In this document: positions 11,401 to 22,600 of the stretch, piece by piece
How the letters are laid out: every line of letters starts with the position of its first letter
Numbering within the stretch: position 1 is the first letter of the stretch
NCBI RefSeq assembly: GCF_025370935.1
Contig: NC_133500.1
Coordinates: forward strand, 9,648,994 to 9,712,993
Origin: Choristoneura fumiferana
Taxonomy: Eukaryota; Arthropoda; Insecta; Lepidoptera; Tortricidae
Direction of reading: 5' to 3'
Length of the DNA stretch: 64,000 bases
Made by a program: the position numbers and the translations under genes
Notes under the pieces: generated by a model
What the model was told of the DNA's origin: nothing
Database searches by the model: none
Seen by the model: the letters and a program-made list of their open reading frames with translations, nothing else

Positions 11401-11940
11401 AAACTGCCAGCTGACCAAAGCAGCAGCAGTTCAACACCTCCAGATGCCCCACATAGTCGGAAAGCGTTTAGGAGTATATAAAAGCTATGCGGCGCTTCGC
11501 ACTAAAGAAGCTGCATTCGGAACTGGGTCGCCCTTTCAGACTTGTCAAAGAGTTGAATGCGTCCGCTCGTTGCACGTGGCGCGCCGGCAATAAGCGTAGG
11601 CGCAGGGCTGCTAGCAGTACCAACAACTTTTTAGGGTTCCGTAGTCAACTAGGAACCCTTATAGTTTCGCCATGTCTGTCCGCCTGTCTGTCTGTCTGAC
11701 CGCGGGGAAGCTCAGAGACCGTTAGTACTAGAAAGCTGTAATTTGACATGAATATACATATCAGTCACGCCGACAAAGTGGTACAATAAAAAAATTAAAA
11801 AAAATATTTTTAGGGTACGTCCCATAGACGTAAAGTGGGGGTGATTTTTTTTCTCGATTAGGTAACCCTATATTGTGGGGGAAGATTCAGTTCAGTACAC
11901 AAAAAATAATTGTCTAAACGACTTTTTAATACCACATAGT

Positions 11941-12879
11941 CTAAGAGGTGGCAGGAATTTTTAAAACGATCATGGAAACGGTTAGACTCATTTTTATGTG
12001 TTGTAGAGTGGTCTGCTGATGTGAATAATTTTGGTCTGCCTGCTCTCAGTGGGTGCAACTTTGAGATATAGCGCATAAAAGAGGCTTTATTGTTGCGAAA
12101 AAAAAACGATAACAGAAATGGTTAGTTTTAGTACATATTCAAAGTATGGCGTCTCCTCATGTGAAACGAATTGGTCTGCCTGCTCTCAGTGGGTGCAACT
12201 TTGAGATATAGCGCATAAAAGAGGCTTTATTGTTGCGAAAAAAAAAACGATAACAGAAATGGTTAGTTTTAGTACATATTCAAAGTATGGCGTCTCCTCA
12301 TGTGAACCGAATTGGTCTGCCTGCTCTAAGTGGTTGTATTTCAGAGCTATGATGCTCGCAAGATGCTTAATTGTAAAGAAAATTCAAGGTAATGGTAATC
12401 AATAAAATAAATCTCAGAGACCGTTAGTACTAGAAAGCTGTAATTTGGTATAAATATACTTATCTATCACGCCAACAAAGTGATAAAATAAAAAAATAAA
12501 AAAAACATTTTTTTAGGGTACCTCCCATAGACATAAAATGAGGGTGATTTTTTTTTCTCAACTAACCCTGTATTGTGGGGTATCGTTGGATAGGTCTTTT
12601 AAAACCAATGGGGGTTGCTAAGACGATTTTTCGATTCAGTGATCTGTTTGTGAAATATTCAACTTTAAAGTGAAAACTTTCATCAAAATCGAGCGTCTCC
12701 CCCCTCTAAAATCTAAACCGTTGGGTGGAAAAATTTGGAAAAATTAAGGATGGTAGTAAGTATATCAAGTTTACAAGAAATATTATAACGACTAAGATTG
12801 TTTGAGAATTTGTAGTAGTTCAAGAGTTACTAGCAGCCTAAGGTATAAAACATACCTAAACTTGAAAGATTCCGTACAC
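11941..12879 (+). repeat. Left arm of a 0.94-kb inverted repeat
   Basis: It is matched almost base for base, inverted, by 16,582-17,518; only a few substitutions and one-base indels are visible in the portions compared. It contains two copies plus part of a third of a 140-base tandem unit (starts at 12,031, 12,171 and 12,312), then a piece of R-family sequence from 12,412 to 12,879. On its minus strand the outer 180 bases encode a retroelement-like tail with RAGRPKLFTSADHSTTHKN. Confidence 0.92.
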
Positions 12880-12887
12880 CTCGGATA

Positions 12888-12967
12888 GGCCTCGTTCTCC
12901 CACTGAGACGGCACTATGGTGCAACTTTTCATGGTTCTCTTTAGCACGTCCTTATACCTCAAAACTT
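12888..12967 (-). pseudogene. Antisense copy of the LINE 3' coding end
   Basis: This 80-base stretch is the reverse complement of 16,119-16,198, the end of the LINE frame encoding RYKDVLKRTMKSCTIVPSQW. It abuts the left inverted arm and is followed by one of the 48-base direct repeats. Confidence 0.85.
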
Positions 12968-12978
12968 ATATAATATAA

Positions 12979-13026
12979 TGTAATCAGCTTTGGTAACAAA
13001 GATGGGGATTTCGTAATCGATTCCTG
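12979..13026 (+). repeat. 48-base direct repeat, left copy
   Basis: TGTAATCAGCTTTGGTAACA through GTAATCGATTCCTG recurs in the same orientation at 16,333-16,380. The two copies bracket the LINE at 13,030-16,332 and may be an unusually long target duplication. Confidence 0.8.
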
Positions 13027-15112
13027 GTTTCACGATTACTTGATTTTTCTTTGTAATCCTCTACTGGGTATCAAGTGAAACGGTGAATTACCATTACATA
13101 TTAAGGAGTCCGTATTCATTTATACAAATATTAGAAGCAACAAAGTCCCACGGCGAATGGCTGAAGTAGAAGGTTTTGTTTGATGCAACCGGGCTTTGTC
13201 TGAGGCCAACACGTGGGCGGCTCTGGGGGTGTTGTATGACACCGTGGTCGCTTCGTTCTGCACTGGGGGGGCTGAGAGGGTTCGGCAGCACCCAGAGCAT
13301 CAGAGCAGCCCTATTAAGGGTGGTACTGCTTTCTTTGCTTAGCCTTGGAAGGGGCTAGAAAAGGTGTCCTGAAAAAAGCTCACGCCAAACACACGGAAGG
13401 TGTAGTGTAACCGCGGCTGCCTTCGCATCTTAAAACACGTGATCAAAATAAATAATAATAATACTATAAATCAATCGCAAATGAGATTTGGTGCATGGAA
13501 CGTGCGAACTCTTCTTGATCGTAATGACAACGCCTGCCCAGAGCATAAGACCGCCATTGTAGCTCGGGAACTCTCTCGCTATAATATCGATGTAGCTGCT
13601 CTCAGCGAAACACACCTTGCTGATGAGGGTGAGCTGGTGGAGCAAGGTGGCGGGTACACATTCTTCTGGAAAGGACTCGCCTCGTCCGAGCCGCGAAGGT
13701 CAGGCGTAGGATTTGCGGTTCAAGGATCAACTCATTAAGAAGTTACAAGAGAATCCGGTGCACATCTCGGACCGCGTGATCACTTTGCGCCTCCACCTGG
13801 ATAACAACAACTACCTTAATGTTATCATGTTGTATGTTGGATAAGCTCCGTGTAGTCACTGTACGGAGAGTGTACGACCCAGGGAGCAGATCCTTCTGTT
13901 GGGTGATTTCAATGCCAGAGTCAGACAGGACTTTATTGCATGGCCTAATGTTCTAGGTAGACACGGAGTAGGCAGAATGAACGATAACTGACAGCTGCTA
14001 CTAAATTTCTGTGCACAATTTCATCTTGCAGTTACAAACGCAATGTTCAGACTTCCCGCCAAGCATTAAAACACGTGGATGCATCCAAGGTTCAAACACG
14101 CATCTGATAGATTATGCCATCGTACGCCAAAGAGATGTTTCCCAAGTCCTAATCACCCGTGTCATGCGTGGTGCACACTTCTGGACCGATCATAGGCTTG
14201 TTGTCACGAAACTTCGTCTCCGCCTCCATCCTCCTTGCCTTGTACATCTGGTAGAACTAAGCCGACGTCTCTAACCGTTGATAGGCTTACGGATCTCGGG
14301 ATCAAGGAAAATATACTATGACTTGATTGCTGCGTTGCCTCTTTCTAATAAGATCATGGCGATCTTGATGCTGATTGAGGTCTGAAAGTCCAAAACCAAA
14401 ACACGAGGATTGGATTGATGAGAATGATGGAGTCCTTAGAAAGGCGATTGATAACCGACGTCCTCTACGGCAGCACAGGGGTACAAAAGACAAGTGATGG
14501 CAAGACAAAGCTCGCTGCTTGCAGTGGCTTGCAAATACTAATCAGCTAGGGAAGTTCTATGGTGAAATTAAAAAGCTAATCGGCACGACTTCACTTGCAA
14601 AAGTCCCACTTAAGCCTGTTAGTAGCGAAGGCCTTCTTAAAGGTAAGGAAGAAGTGCTGATGCGATGGGCAGAACATTTCAACTCTCTGCTGAACGTAGA
14701 TAGGTCGGTTGACCTGGAACACGTTCGCTCAATTTCCCAACTTCCTATTGACAAAAAGCTGGACTAGCCGCTGAGACAAAGCAAGGTTGTTCTTGCTAAG
14801 TATTAAGCAACAACAAAATAAGCGCGCGGTCGGAATTGATTTTATACCGGGTGAACTGCTCAAAAATGGCGTTGAGGAATTGCATACGGCCGTATGGGAG
14901 CTCTTTCAGCTGATGTGGAGAGAAGAGAGAGTCCCATCACCTTGAAAGTCTTATATAAGAACAAAGGAGTACTTCTCTGATGTAAGTCCCTGGGAAAATA
15001 TTTGCCCGAGTCCTAATGAACCGCCTTAAGGAACTTTCTGAAAAAATATTGCCTGAGACTCAGTTTGGCATTCGACCTAATTCGCGTTACGTGTCCGCAC
15101 CACCAAAGTTTT

Positions 15113-15414
15113 CGCCGCATGAGGTAGGACTCAATGCCACCTACATTGGCCCTGCGCAGCACTTCCGTATTCCACACACAAATCAGACCATTTGATCCTT
15201 CAAAGTTTTCGGAGGCATCTTAGGTAGAAACGGTCTAGCATGCGAATGTGCCTGCGATACACCATCCACGCTTCAGCAGAGTACAATAAGTTAGGAACGA
15301 CCATGGACATGTGCACAGAGATCTTTATGACTAGTTTAAGGTCATGCGTACAGAAGAGCTTGAAATCCAACTTATATAATGCTGCAGCTGCAGCTCCGAT
15401 TTGGCTGTTAATCT
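15113..15414 (-). repeat. Inverted duplication inside the LINE, left arm
   Basis: It is the reverse complement, at roughly 90% identity by eye, of 15,710-16,014, the thumb/C-terminal coding part of the same LINE. It sits where upstream palm coding sequence is expected, separated from the sense copy by about 295 bases that hold RT motifs A and B. Confidence 0.85.
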
Positions 15415-15709
15415 GGGCGCTATTTTCTCACTGCGGAAATTACAGGAAAAGAACAGAGAGCAAAGCCGCCGCATGTGCATCTGCTTCGTCGATATAGAGA
15501 AAACCTTTGATAGTGTCCCTCGAGAAGGTCTATGGGTGGTACACAGTAAGATAGGATGCACAGAAAACTTTGTGAGACTTCTCCGACTCCTGCATGACGA
15601 CATGCAGTGCTGCGTCGCTCTCGACAGTGAACAATCAAACTTCTTACCCGTTACCTGTGGGGTGAAGCAAGGTTGTGTGCTAGCGCGTGTGTGTGTGACC
15701 TTGACGTCG

Positions 15710-16014
15710 AGATTAACAGCCGAATCGGAGCTGCAGCTGCAGCATTCGGTAAGTTGGATTTCAAGGTTTTCTGTTTGCATGACCTTAAACTAGTCACAAA
15801 GATCTCTGTGTACATGTCCATCGTCCTTCCTAACTTATTGCACTCTGCTGAAGCGTGGACCGCGTATCACAGGCACATCCGCATGCTAGACCGTTTCCAC
15901 CTAAGATGCCTCCGAAAAGTTTGAAGGATCAAATGGTCTGATCATGTGCGGAATACCGAAGTGCTGCGCAGAGCCAATGTAGGTAGGTTGCATTGAGTCC
16001 AACCTCATGCGGCG
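15710..16014 (+). repeat. Inverted duplication inside the LINE, right arm (sense)
   Basis: The sense copy encodes EINSRIGAAAAAFGKL and LRCLRKV. It pairs with 15,113-15,414 on the opposite strand and is continuous with the LINE C-terminus. Confidence 0.85.
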
Positions 16015-16332
16015 ACCACTTCGGTGGAGCGGCCACGTTACGCGAATGTCAGAGCAGCGGGTGGCGAAGCGCGTCTTCTGGTCAGAACTTGAGGATGGCA
16101 AGCGTAAGCATGGCGGACAAGTTTTGAGGTATAAGGACGTGCTAAAGAGAACCATGAAAAGTTGCACCATAGTGCCGTCTCAGTGGGAGAACGAGGCCGC
16201 TAACCGACAGGAGTGGAGAGCTAAGGTGAAGGCTAAACCTCCACGACTTTGAACTGAGACGGCGCTGTGACTTATAACCAAGCGCGATAATCTGAGAGCC
16301 CGACTATCTGCGGCAATCAGTTATAATTATAG

Positions 16333-16380
16333 TGTAATCAGCTTTGGTAACAAAGATGGGGATTTCGTAATCGATTCCTG
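16333..16380 (+). repeat. 48-base direct repeat, right copy
   Basis: Identical to 12,979-13,026. It follows the LINE tail (TTATAATTATAG). Confidence 0.8.
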
Positions 16381-16581
16381 ATTTTACGACGCTTCAACTC
16401 CGACGGTGTCGTTCATGCGCTTGCAAGTGGCACTTAGCCAAACTTCTTAGAGAAGACTTCTTATACAAGTAAGTTGAATTAACAAAAACCGGCCAAGAGC
16501 GTATCGGACACGCCCCAGAAAGGATTCCGTAGCCATTAGGAAAAAATCAAGTACTTAATATTTTTCTAAGGATATCGTATT

Positions 16582-17518
16582 GTGTACGGAATCTTTCAAG
16601 TTTAGGTATGTTTTATACCTTAGGCTGCTAGTAACTCTTGAACTACTACAAATTCTCAAACAATCTTAGTCGTTATAATATTTCTTGTAAACTTGATATA
16701 CTTACTACCATCCTTAATTTTTCCAAATTTTTCCACCCAACGGTTTAGATTTTAGAGGGGGGAGACGCTCGATTTTGATGAAAGTTTTCACTTTAAAGTT
16801 GAATATTTCACAAACAAATCACTGAATCGAAAAATCGTCTTAGCAACCCCCCATTGGTTTTAAAAGACCTATCCAACGATACCCCACAATACAGGGTTAG
16901 TTGAGAAAAAAAAAATCACCCTCATTTTATGTCTATGGGAGGTACCCTAAAAAAATGTTTTTATTTTTTTTATTTTATCACTTTGTTGGCGTGATAGATA
17001 AGTATATTTATACCAAATTACAGCTTTCTAGTACTAACGGTCTCTGAGATTTATTTTATTGATTACCATTACCTTGAATTTTCTTTACAATTAAGCATCT
17101 TGCGAGCATCATAGCTCTGAAATACAACCACTTAGAGCAGGCAGACCAATTCGGTTCACATGAGGAGACGCCATACTTTGAATATGTACTAAAACTAACC
17201 ATTTCTGTTATCGTTTTTTTTTCGCAACAATAAAGCCTCTTTTATGCGCTATATCTCAAAGTTGCACCCACTGAGAGCAGGCAGACCAATTCGTTTCACA
17301 TGAGGAGACGCCATACTTTGAATATGTACTAAAACTAACCATTTCTGTTATCGTTTTTTTTTCGCAACAATAAAGCCTCTTTTATGCGCTATATCTCAAA
17401 GTTGCACCCACTGAGAGCAGGCAGACCAAAATTATTCACATCAGCAGACCACTCTACAACACATAAAAATGAGTCTAACCGTTTCCATGATCGTTTTAAA
17501 AATTCCTGCCACCTCTCA
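16582..17518 (-). repeat. Right arm of the 0.94-kb inverted repeat
   Basis: Reverse complement of 11,941-12,879, including the 140-base tandem units (CAGACCAA at about 17,142, 17,282 and 17,422). Beyond the inner edge the R-family sequence continues, inverted, to about 16,490 and includes the R terminus near 16,525. This arm therefore carries more of R than the left arm. Confidence 0.92.
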
Positions 17519-17531
17519 GTCTAACAGGGGA

Positions 17532-17743
17532 CAGAAGAGTTTCCTCGCACAACGTTTCAGCATAGCTATACAGCGAGGAAATGCTGCCAGCATCTGGGTC
17601 CATGACGCAAGGGGGTTCCATTTACCAATTTTTTCTAGGTTATAGTTTAGTTATTAGTTACTTTTATTTTACTTTGAGTTATAATTTTAACTTAGTTTAG
17701 TATATCATGCATAATGAAGTTTGTATTCTCAAATAAATATGTA
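17532..17743 (+). pseudogene. 3' end of a second, different LINE
   Basis: An open stretch to a TAG at 17,643-17,645 reads QKSFLAQRFSIAIQRGNAAS, then IWVHDARGF. I recognise LAQRFSIAIQRGNAAS-type endings from invertebrate non-LTR retrotransposons. A 100-base A+T-rich tail with AATAAA follows and stops at the right AGTACACAA repeat. Nothing upstream of 17,525 matches it, because the inverted arm begins there. Confidence 0.65.
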
Positions 17744-17784
17744 AGTACACAATACGAAATCCTTAGAAAAATATTATTTGTTTT

Positions 17785-18062
17785 TTTTTATTCGACTGGA
17801 TGGCAAACGAGCAAGTGGGTGTCCTGATAATAAGAGATCACCACCGCCCATAAACACCTGCAACACCAGGGGGATTGCAGATGCGTTGCCAACCTAGAGG
17901 CCCAAGATGGGATACCTCAATTGCCAGTAATTTCATCGGCTGTCTTACTCTCCACGTCGAAACACAACAGTGCTCGCACTGCTGCTTCACGGCAGGATTA
18001 GCGAGTAAGATGGTGGAAGCAATCCGGGCGGACCTTGCACAAGGTCCTACCACCTGCAAAAT
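17785..18062 (+). mobile_element. GGCAAACGAGC-type repeat, full-looking copy nested in R
   Basis: It runs from TTCGACTGGATGGCAAACGA to AGGTCCTACCACCTGC. The inverted counterpart at 49,324-49,600 has the same two ends, which defines the unit as about 275 bases. It interrupts the R tail between AATATTATTTG and CGTAATGGC. There is no coding capacity and no clear inverted ends; class unresolved. Confidence 0.75.
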
Positions 18063-18875
18063 TTTTTTTCGTAATGGCTACGGAACCCTATCCTGGGCGT
18101 GTACATTTGAATTGATTTGCAAGCGTCTTAGCACATTATTGGATACGTGAACGAATATTGTTTCACAGCAGATCCATACAATCGATATTTAAAATATGGG
18201 AAATACCCCTAATTTCGTGGACTGTCGTCTGCAACTAGCAACCCTGCGAGGCCAGTGTTGCCGTCCTTAAAAATTCATCGAGCCGTCGGTGTCGCGTGAA
18301 GCGCGGGCGCCTCACATATTTATAACTAGCCGCTATTAATTTCCCGGCCAGTACTTTTTAGTTTACTTACCTTTACTATTTTTTTAAACCGTTTGACTAT
18401 CGTATCTATCGATTGATGGCTGCGAAAGTCACGACCGTGATCCGTTATTCCTTTTGAAGTATAAAACCCTAAAAATCTCTCGGGAAAAACGTTCAAATCT
18501 ACTCCAACCAGACTGCACAATGGCTTCGCTGTCAAAATAAACGGTTAAAGTGTAACGGAACGGAGCTAGATCCAAACTTGTGACGGGACTGGTGTCGTTG
18601 CGACCTGTCCCGTTCCCGCCGTTACGGCGCACCGAGTGTTTTTGCAAATAAAAATAATCGCCGTTCCGGTCAGGGCTGCTACTGCTAGCCATTCGAACAT
18701 GAAACATTTAACATTTCTGTTAAGATTTCCTGCTGCCATTTATTATAATTAGGTACGTGGACGCCGTGGACGGTGTACTTACGTCCCGTCAATATATTCA
18801 CAGCTAAGCTAGACTATGTAAGCCTTCGATCAACAATACAACTTAATACCAATAATGTGCTAACACGCTTGCAAA

Positions 18876-19455
18876 TCAATTCGTATTATAAATGCGAAAA
18901 TTTGCTAGTCTGTTTGCTTGTTTGTTATTGTTACCTCTTCATGTCTAAACCGCTGAACCGATTTTGATGAAATTCGGTATACAGATAGTTTGAGTTGTAT
19001 TGTTGATCGAAGATGTAAGCCATCTTAGAGCACATCAGCGAAAATCAAATAATTAGAAATACCTAATATAAGATGTCAAGATTATTATAAATAATACTAG
19101 AGTTTACCCGTGGCTTCGCACGCATTAACTATTCGAATCGGTAGTTACAATTGAAATTCCGGGATCTTACAAAATTCCTCTGGGAATTCCTAAAATTGAT
19201 ATCGTGGTCTTCATTGAGGTTGTGTTAAGAACAACGTCCAAAATTTCAAACCCCAAAACCCAGCGGCTGTTATTTCGAGATTTTATCCCTTTTCCGGGGG
19301 AATATCGGGATAAAAAGTAGCCTATGTGTTCTTCCAGACGCCAATCTATCTACGTACCAATAGTACCAAATTTCATCTAAATGCGTCCAGTCGTTTTAGC
19401 GTGAAGGAGAAACAAACACACACACACACAAACTTTCGCATTTATAATATAAGTA
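18876..19455. mobile_element. Helitron-like ends, partial and diverged
   Basis: A plus-strand 5'-type end starts near 18,876 (ATTATAAATGCGAAAATTTG, then CCGCTGAACCGATTTTGATG). A second unit in the opposite orientation has its 3' end at 19,097 (CTAG, then GGGTAAACT and GCGAAGCCAC read on the minus strand) and its 5' end at 19,431-19,455. The CTAG end preceded by a GC-rich hairpin is the Helitron hallmark; no Rep/helicase coding is present. An ACACAC run lies at 19,417-19,431. Confidence 0.65.
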
Positions 19456-19556
19456 GAAAGTAGGAAATAGGATGTATTATTGTTGCCAATTTATTTGTCT
19501 GTGTACCATAGGAACTTTGCACTTCTCTGTAAGTAAAACAAAAATACAAACATTTT

Positions 19557-19655
19557 TAACCTCCGAAGCAAAAAGTGGGAATACGATTGACGCCATTACC
19601 TGTCTGTTGGTACGAGTATCGTATCGTAGCTCTCAAAGGAATGGACTGATGGGTC
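19557..19655 (+). mobile_element. Fragment of the TTAACCCCC element family
   Basis: TTTAACCTCCGAAGCAAAAA is a diverged version of the terminus at 58,673. It runs on through GTAGCTCTCAAAGGAATGGA, which also matches the body of that element. Confidence 0.65.
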
Positions 19656-22600
19656 TTTTTTTGTTGCTTTCTCTCTCATTTGTGTTGCTCTGTGGTGGTT
19701 GTGATTGTTGGGTTAGTGTGATTTGTGTGTGCTCTTAATAGCGTGGAAATGGAGGAGCAAAAACACACACTTAATTTTTTTTCCGGCCTGACATTGCGCC
19801 AGACCGGGAGGTGTAAAAATCAAGAGGACATTTGCCCAGCAGTAGGACACTCACTATACCAGACTAGTTAAAAAAAAGGTTTTAAAATCCCAGTTGGTAA
19901 TTTTAATATCGGGTGTGGCAACCCTGTCCGTCCGGCATGCACAGGATCGTTATTCGGAACGTTTATTCGTTACACGGCGCATCGTTCGGCTTTATATCCA
20001 ATTCCGTCACTCCAGTACCGTAGGATGTAATAAAATCTAACTTGCCGGAATACGGCTGTTGGTGGGACGGACATATCTTCGGAACGACACTCAAGTTGTT
20101 TCCTTGATTGAGAACATGTGCAATAGCCTTATTGTTGCGTTTTCCAAGCTGGCGGGTAATTACCCTGGTGGGGTAAAACTGCGATGTCCCTTGTATTACC
20201 GCCAAATTTTTCTTCGGAATATCATATCATATCATCGACAACGATTCAACAAATATTCAGTTCTAGTATTTTTATTGACCCTGCTTTTATATATTGATTA
20301 TGTCAGACAGAGCTACTGGTTGCCTGTTATCGACGCGATACAAAATATTCCTACCTTTCTGCTTTTTTCTCTAACCACTTGACAGTCCGGAGCGACCAAT
20401 ATGCCTCCAACCGTCCGGATTTTTTATCGACGAACGAACCGCGCTGTGCGTCCACAATTTTCGAACTACTTACAAGGTTTTGAATAAAGAAGGAATTTCT
20501 AAGACGTAAATTAATGTTTCCTCATTCAAATACGATTTTTAAAACAATAAAACTTATGTTATGTTAAACTTTATGACACTAAAGTATCCGGGACGGGTTG
20601 ATGCTTTTTTGTTTTGGATACCATAGTGTGGTCGGACTGTCAAGTGGCTAACTTGCCTTTGCTATGTGAAGATGCTTTATGCATACTTCCGTGGAAAGTT
20701 ATGTGGGACTCTCTGAATTTAGCATACCCACTAAAAACACATCGGCGTTTCTCCACTCTGCCGTTATGGGAGCGCCATGGGATCGCGGACATTCAACCAT
20801 GACGCTCCCAACCTAACTTGCTGAATTAATTAATTATAGGAAACCATCGCTTAGCGCCGTACAACTGTAAGTTGATCATAGAGGCAACTAAAGAAGTATT
20901 TTTACAGAACGAAGCTAGATATTTTAATTATTTTTTGTACTCTTGCAACACAGGGGAATCCAAAAACCAACTGCGTGACACAATATTAGGTCATTACTTG
21001 TCAGTTAAAAATACGTATACGGAGCTCGCTCGCTCCCTCACCTGCCATGAATTTGTACCAGGCAATTTCCATTTAGAACGGCTATTAAATTATTTGAATT
21101 AATCATCCGCCGCGTTGGATCTATAAATTTCCGAGTCGTGGGCATATTTCATGCATAAAAGATGATGGTCGAAAACGTCAATCGCTAGTTTTGTTTTGCT
21201 GCTTCTGTTTTTATTTATCTTAGTAAAAATCTTTATTACGTGTCACATTACAGGTTGCAATAGAAAATATAGTCAGTCTGGTTTATTTAACTTGTCTCGC
21301 GTCATACCTGGCGGAAAGGTGCCAAATAGACATGCCCGTTGAATCGCGATGGACAACCTTTGCACCAGAAACCACCCAGAGCGGGGGTCAAGACTCGAAC
21401 GAAGACGGCGCCCCACTTCTTCAAAAAAAGTTTTTATTAGTGTGATAAGATGCGGAGATCTCTAAGCCGAGTTTGGACAAACTTTGTAAAACTTGTGGAT
21501 TATTGAAATATGTTATCGTTTTATCTTTGGATAGACTAGACGGAGAAAGACAGGACCAATCCTATCCGATTCAGTTAATTACAGGCTAGCATTTCGTAGC
21601 AGTAATTATAAGTGTTCCCTTATTTTTAGTAATTTCGTCGTGTGAGATGAGATAGAATGTTATACAATATGTATTGCCCGCAACGCAGATTTATCTGCAT
21701 CCCGCTGAAGTTTAATATCCAAAACAGCCGAAAGTATAATATCTTTTTATCGGAATGCGACGACAATTAGCGAGACAGATAAGGTTTGTAGCTGGTTAGT
21801 CGTTTGAACGTTTTTGTTGTTAGAGCACGCAGAGAGAACCAAGATTTCTCGATACTCAAAACAGTGACACTATATACACCAGTTTCGCCAAATCTCCCAC
21901 AATCCAGTGCATTTTAGTCTGCTAACGAATGTTTGCCGTTGGAAGGCTTAAAGCTCCAAACTTTGCTTCCAAAGAGCTTTCAATAATGCATTCGTTTAGT
22001 TTGCAACAGACCTGTCCGTTCCGTTTCGAACTGTGCTCGGTATAGTTTCATTTCGACTATCGATTCGAGTTCTGTTTGGTCTTAAGCGAATACGCTAGAA
22101 TAAGAGTTAGCAAACTTTTAAATCCTCGGAACTTTATTCAAGGCGCTAATACTATCAAGGGCTCAGGAGAATCTCGTCCTCAGTCCTATTTCATCACCTT
22201 CTAAACATGTCCTAGTTGCGGAGTGGTTCACACTATCCTGGTTCTGACATTTCTACTCGTATATTGTCACCTTCCGAACGCGTCCACATCCTTACATCAT
22301 CAATTTTCCGTCTTATCCTTATTCACAGAACAGTTGTCATTTCCTGTGTTTTTTAGTTGTGTTCATACTAACAACGGGCAAGTCACTTACATTGCGGAAG
22401 AGCAATAAGTAATTGAGTACTGCTGTCATAAAATCCCACAAAGGAACAGATTTAAGCAAAATGTTTTTCTTTTTATTACTATGTTATTATCTATCTTTTG
22501 GCTTAGCTGTTTATGAGATTTCATTACTTTTTATATTTAAGCAAATTAGCTCAATCGAAACTCGGCACTTTTTTTACATGTTTTTGTTGGGATTTGACCA

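Larger units (their letters stand above)
13027..16332 (+). pseudogene. Degraded non-LTR retrotransposon (LINE), endonuclease and RT remnants
   Basis: An untranslated-looking leader (13,030-13,480) precedes an ATG at 13,481 that begins MRFGAWNVRTLLD and continues with VAALSETH and GVGFAVQ. These are the first motifs of an APE-type endonuclease. Later pieces give RT motif A (VDIEKTFDSVPREGLW, about 15,487) and motif B (CGVKQGCVLA, about 15,655), then thumb and C-terminal sequence to about 16,252 ending in a KRTMKSCTI...W region. Frames are broken by stops and shifts. The catalytic YADD-type segment is missing: motif B runs straight into sequence normally far downstream. An internal inverted duplication is described separately. 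The clade cannot be fixed without alignment. Confidence 0.85.
11633..18105 (+). mobile_element. R-family element split by a 5.8-kb composite insertion
   Basis: The R head (AGGGTTCCGTAG onward) lies at 11,633-11,902 and the R tail (ACAATACGAAATCC to GGCTACGGAACCCT) at 17,744-18,089, with the trailing GGGCGTGTAC. The R copy had already lost its middle: it jumps from TATTGTGGGG to GAAGATTCAG at 11,880. The two halves are separated at AGTACACAA, which appears on both sides (11,894-11,902 and 17,744-17,752). This reads as a 9-bp target duplication around the insertion 11,903-17,743. A second repeat sits in the tail at 17,785-18,062. Confidence 0.7.
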
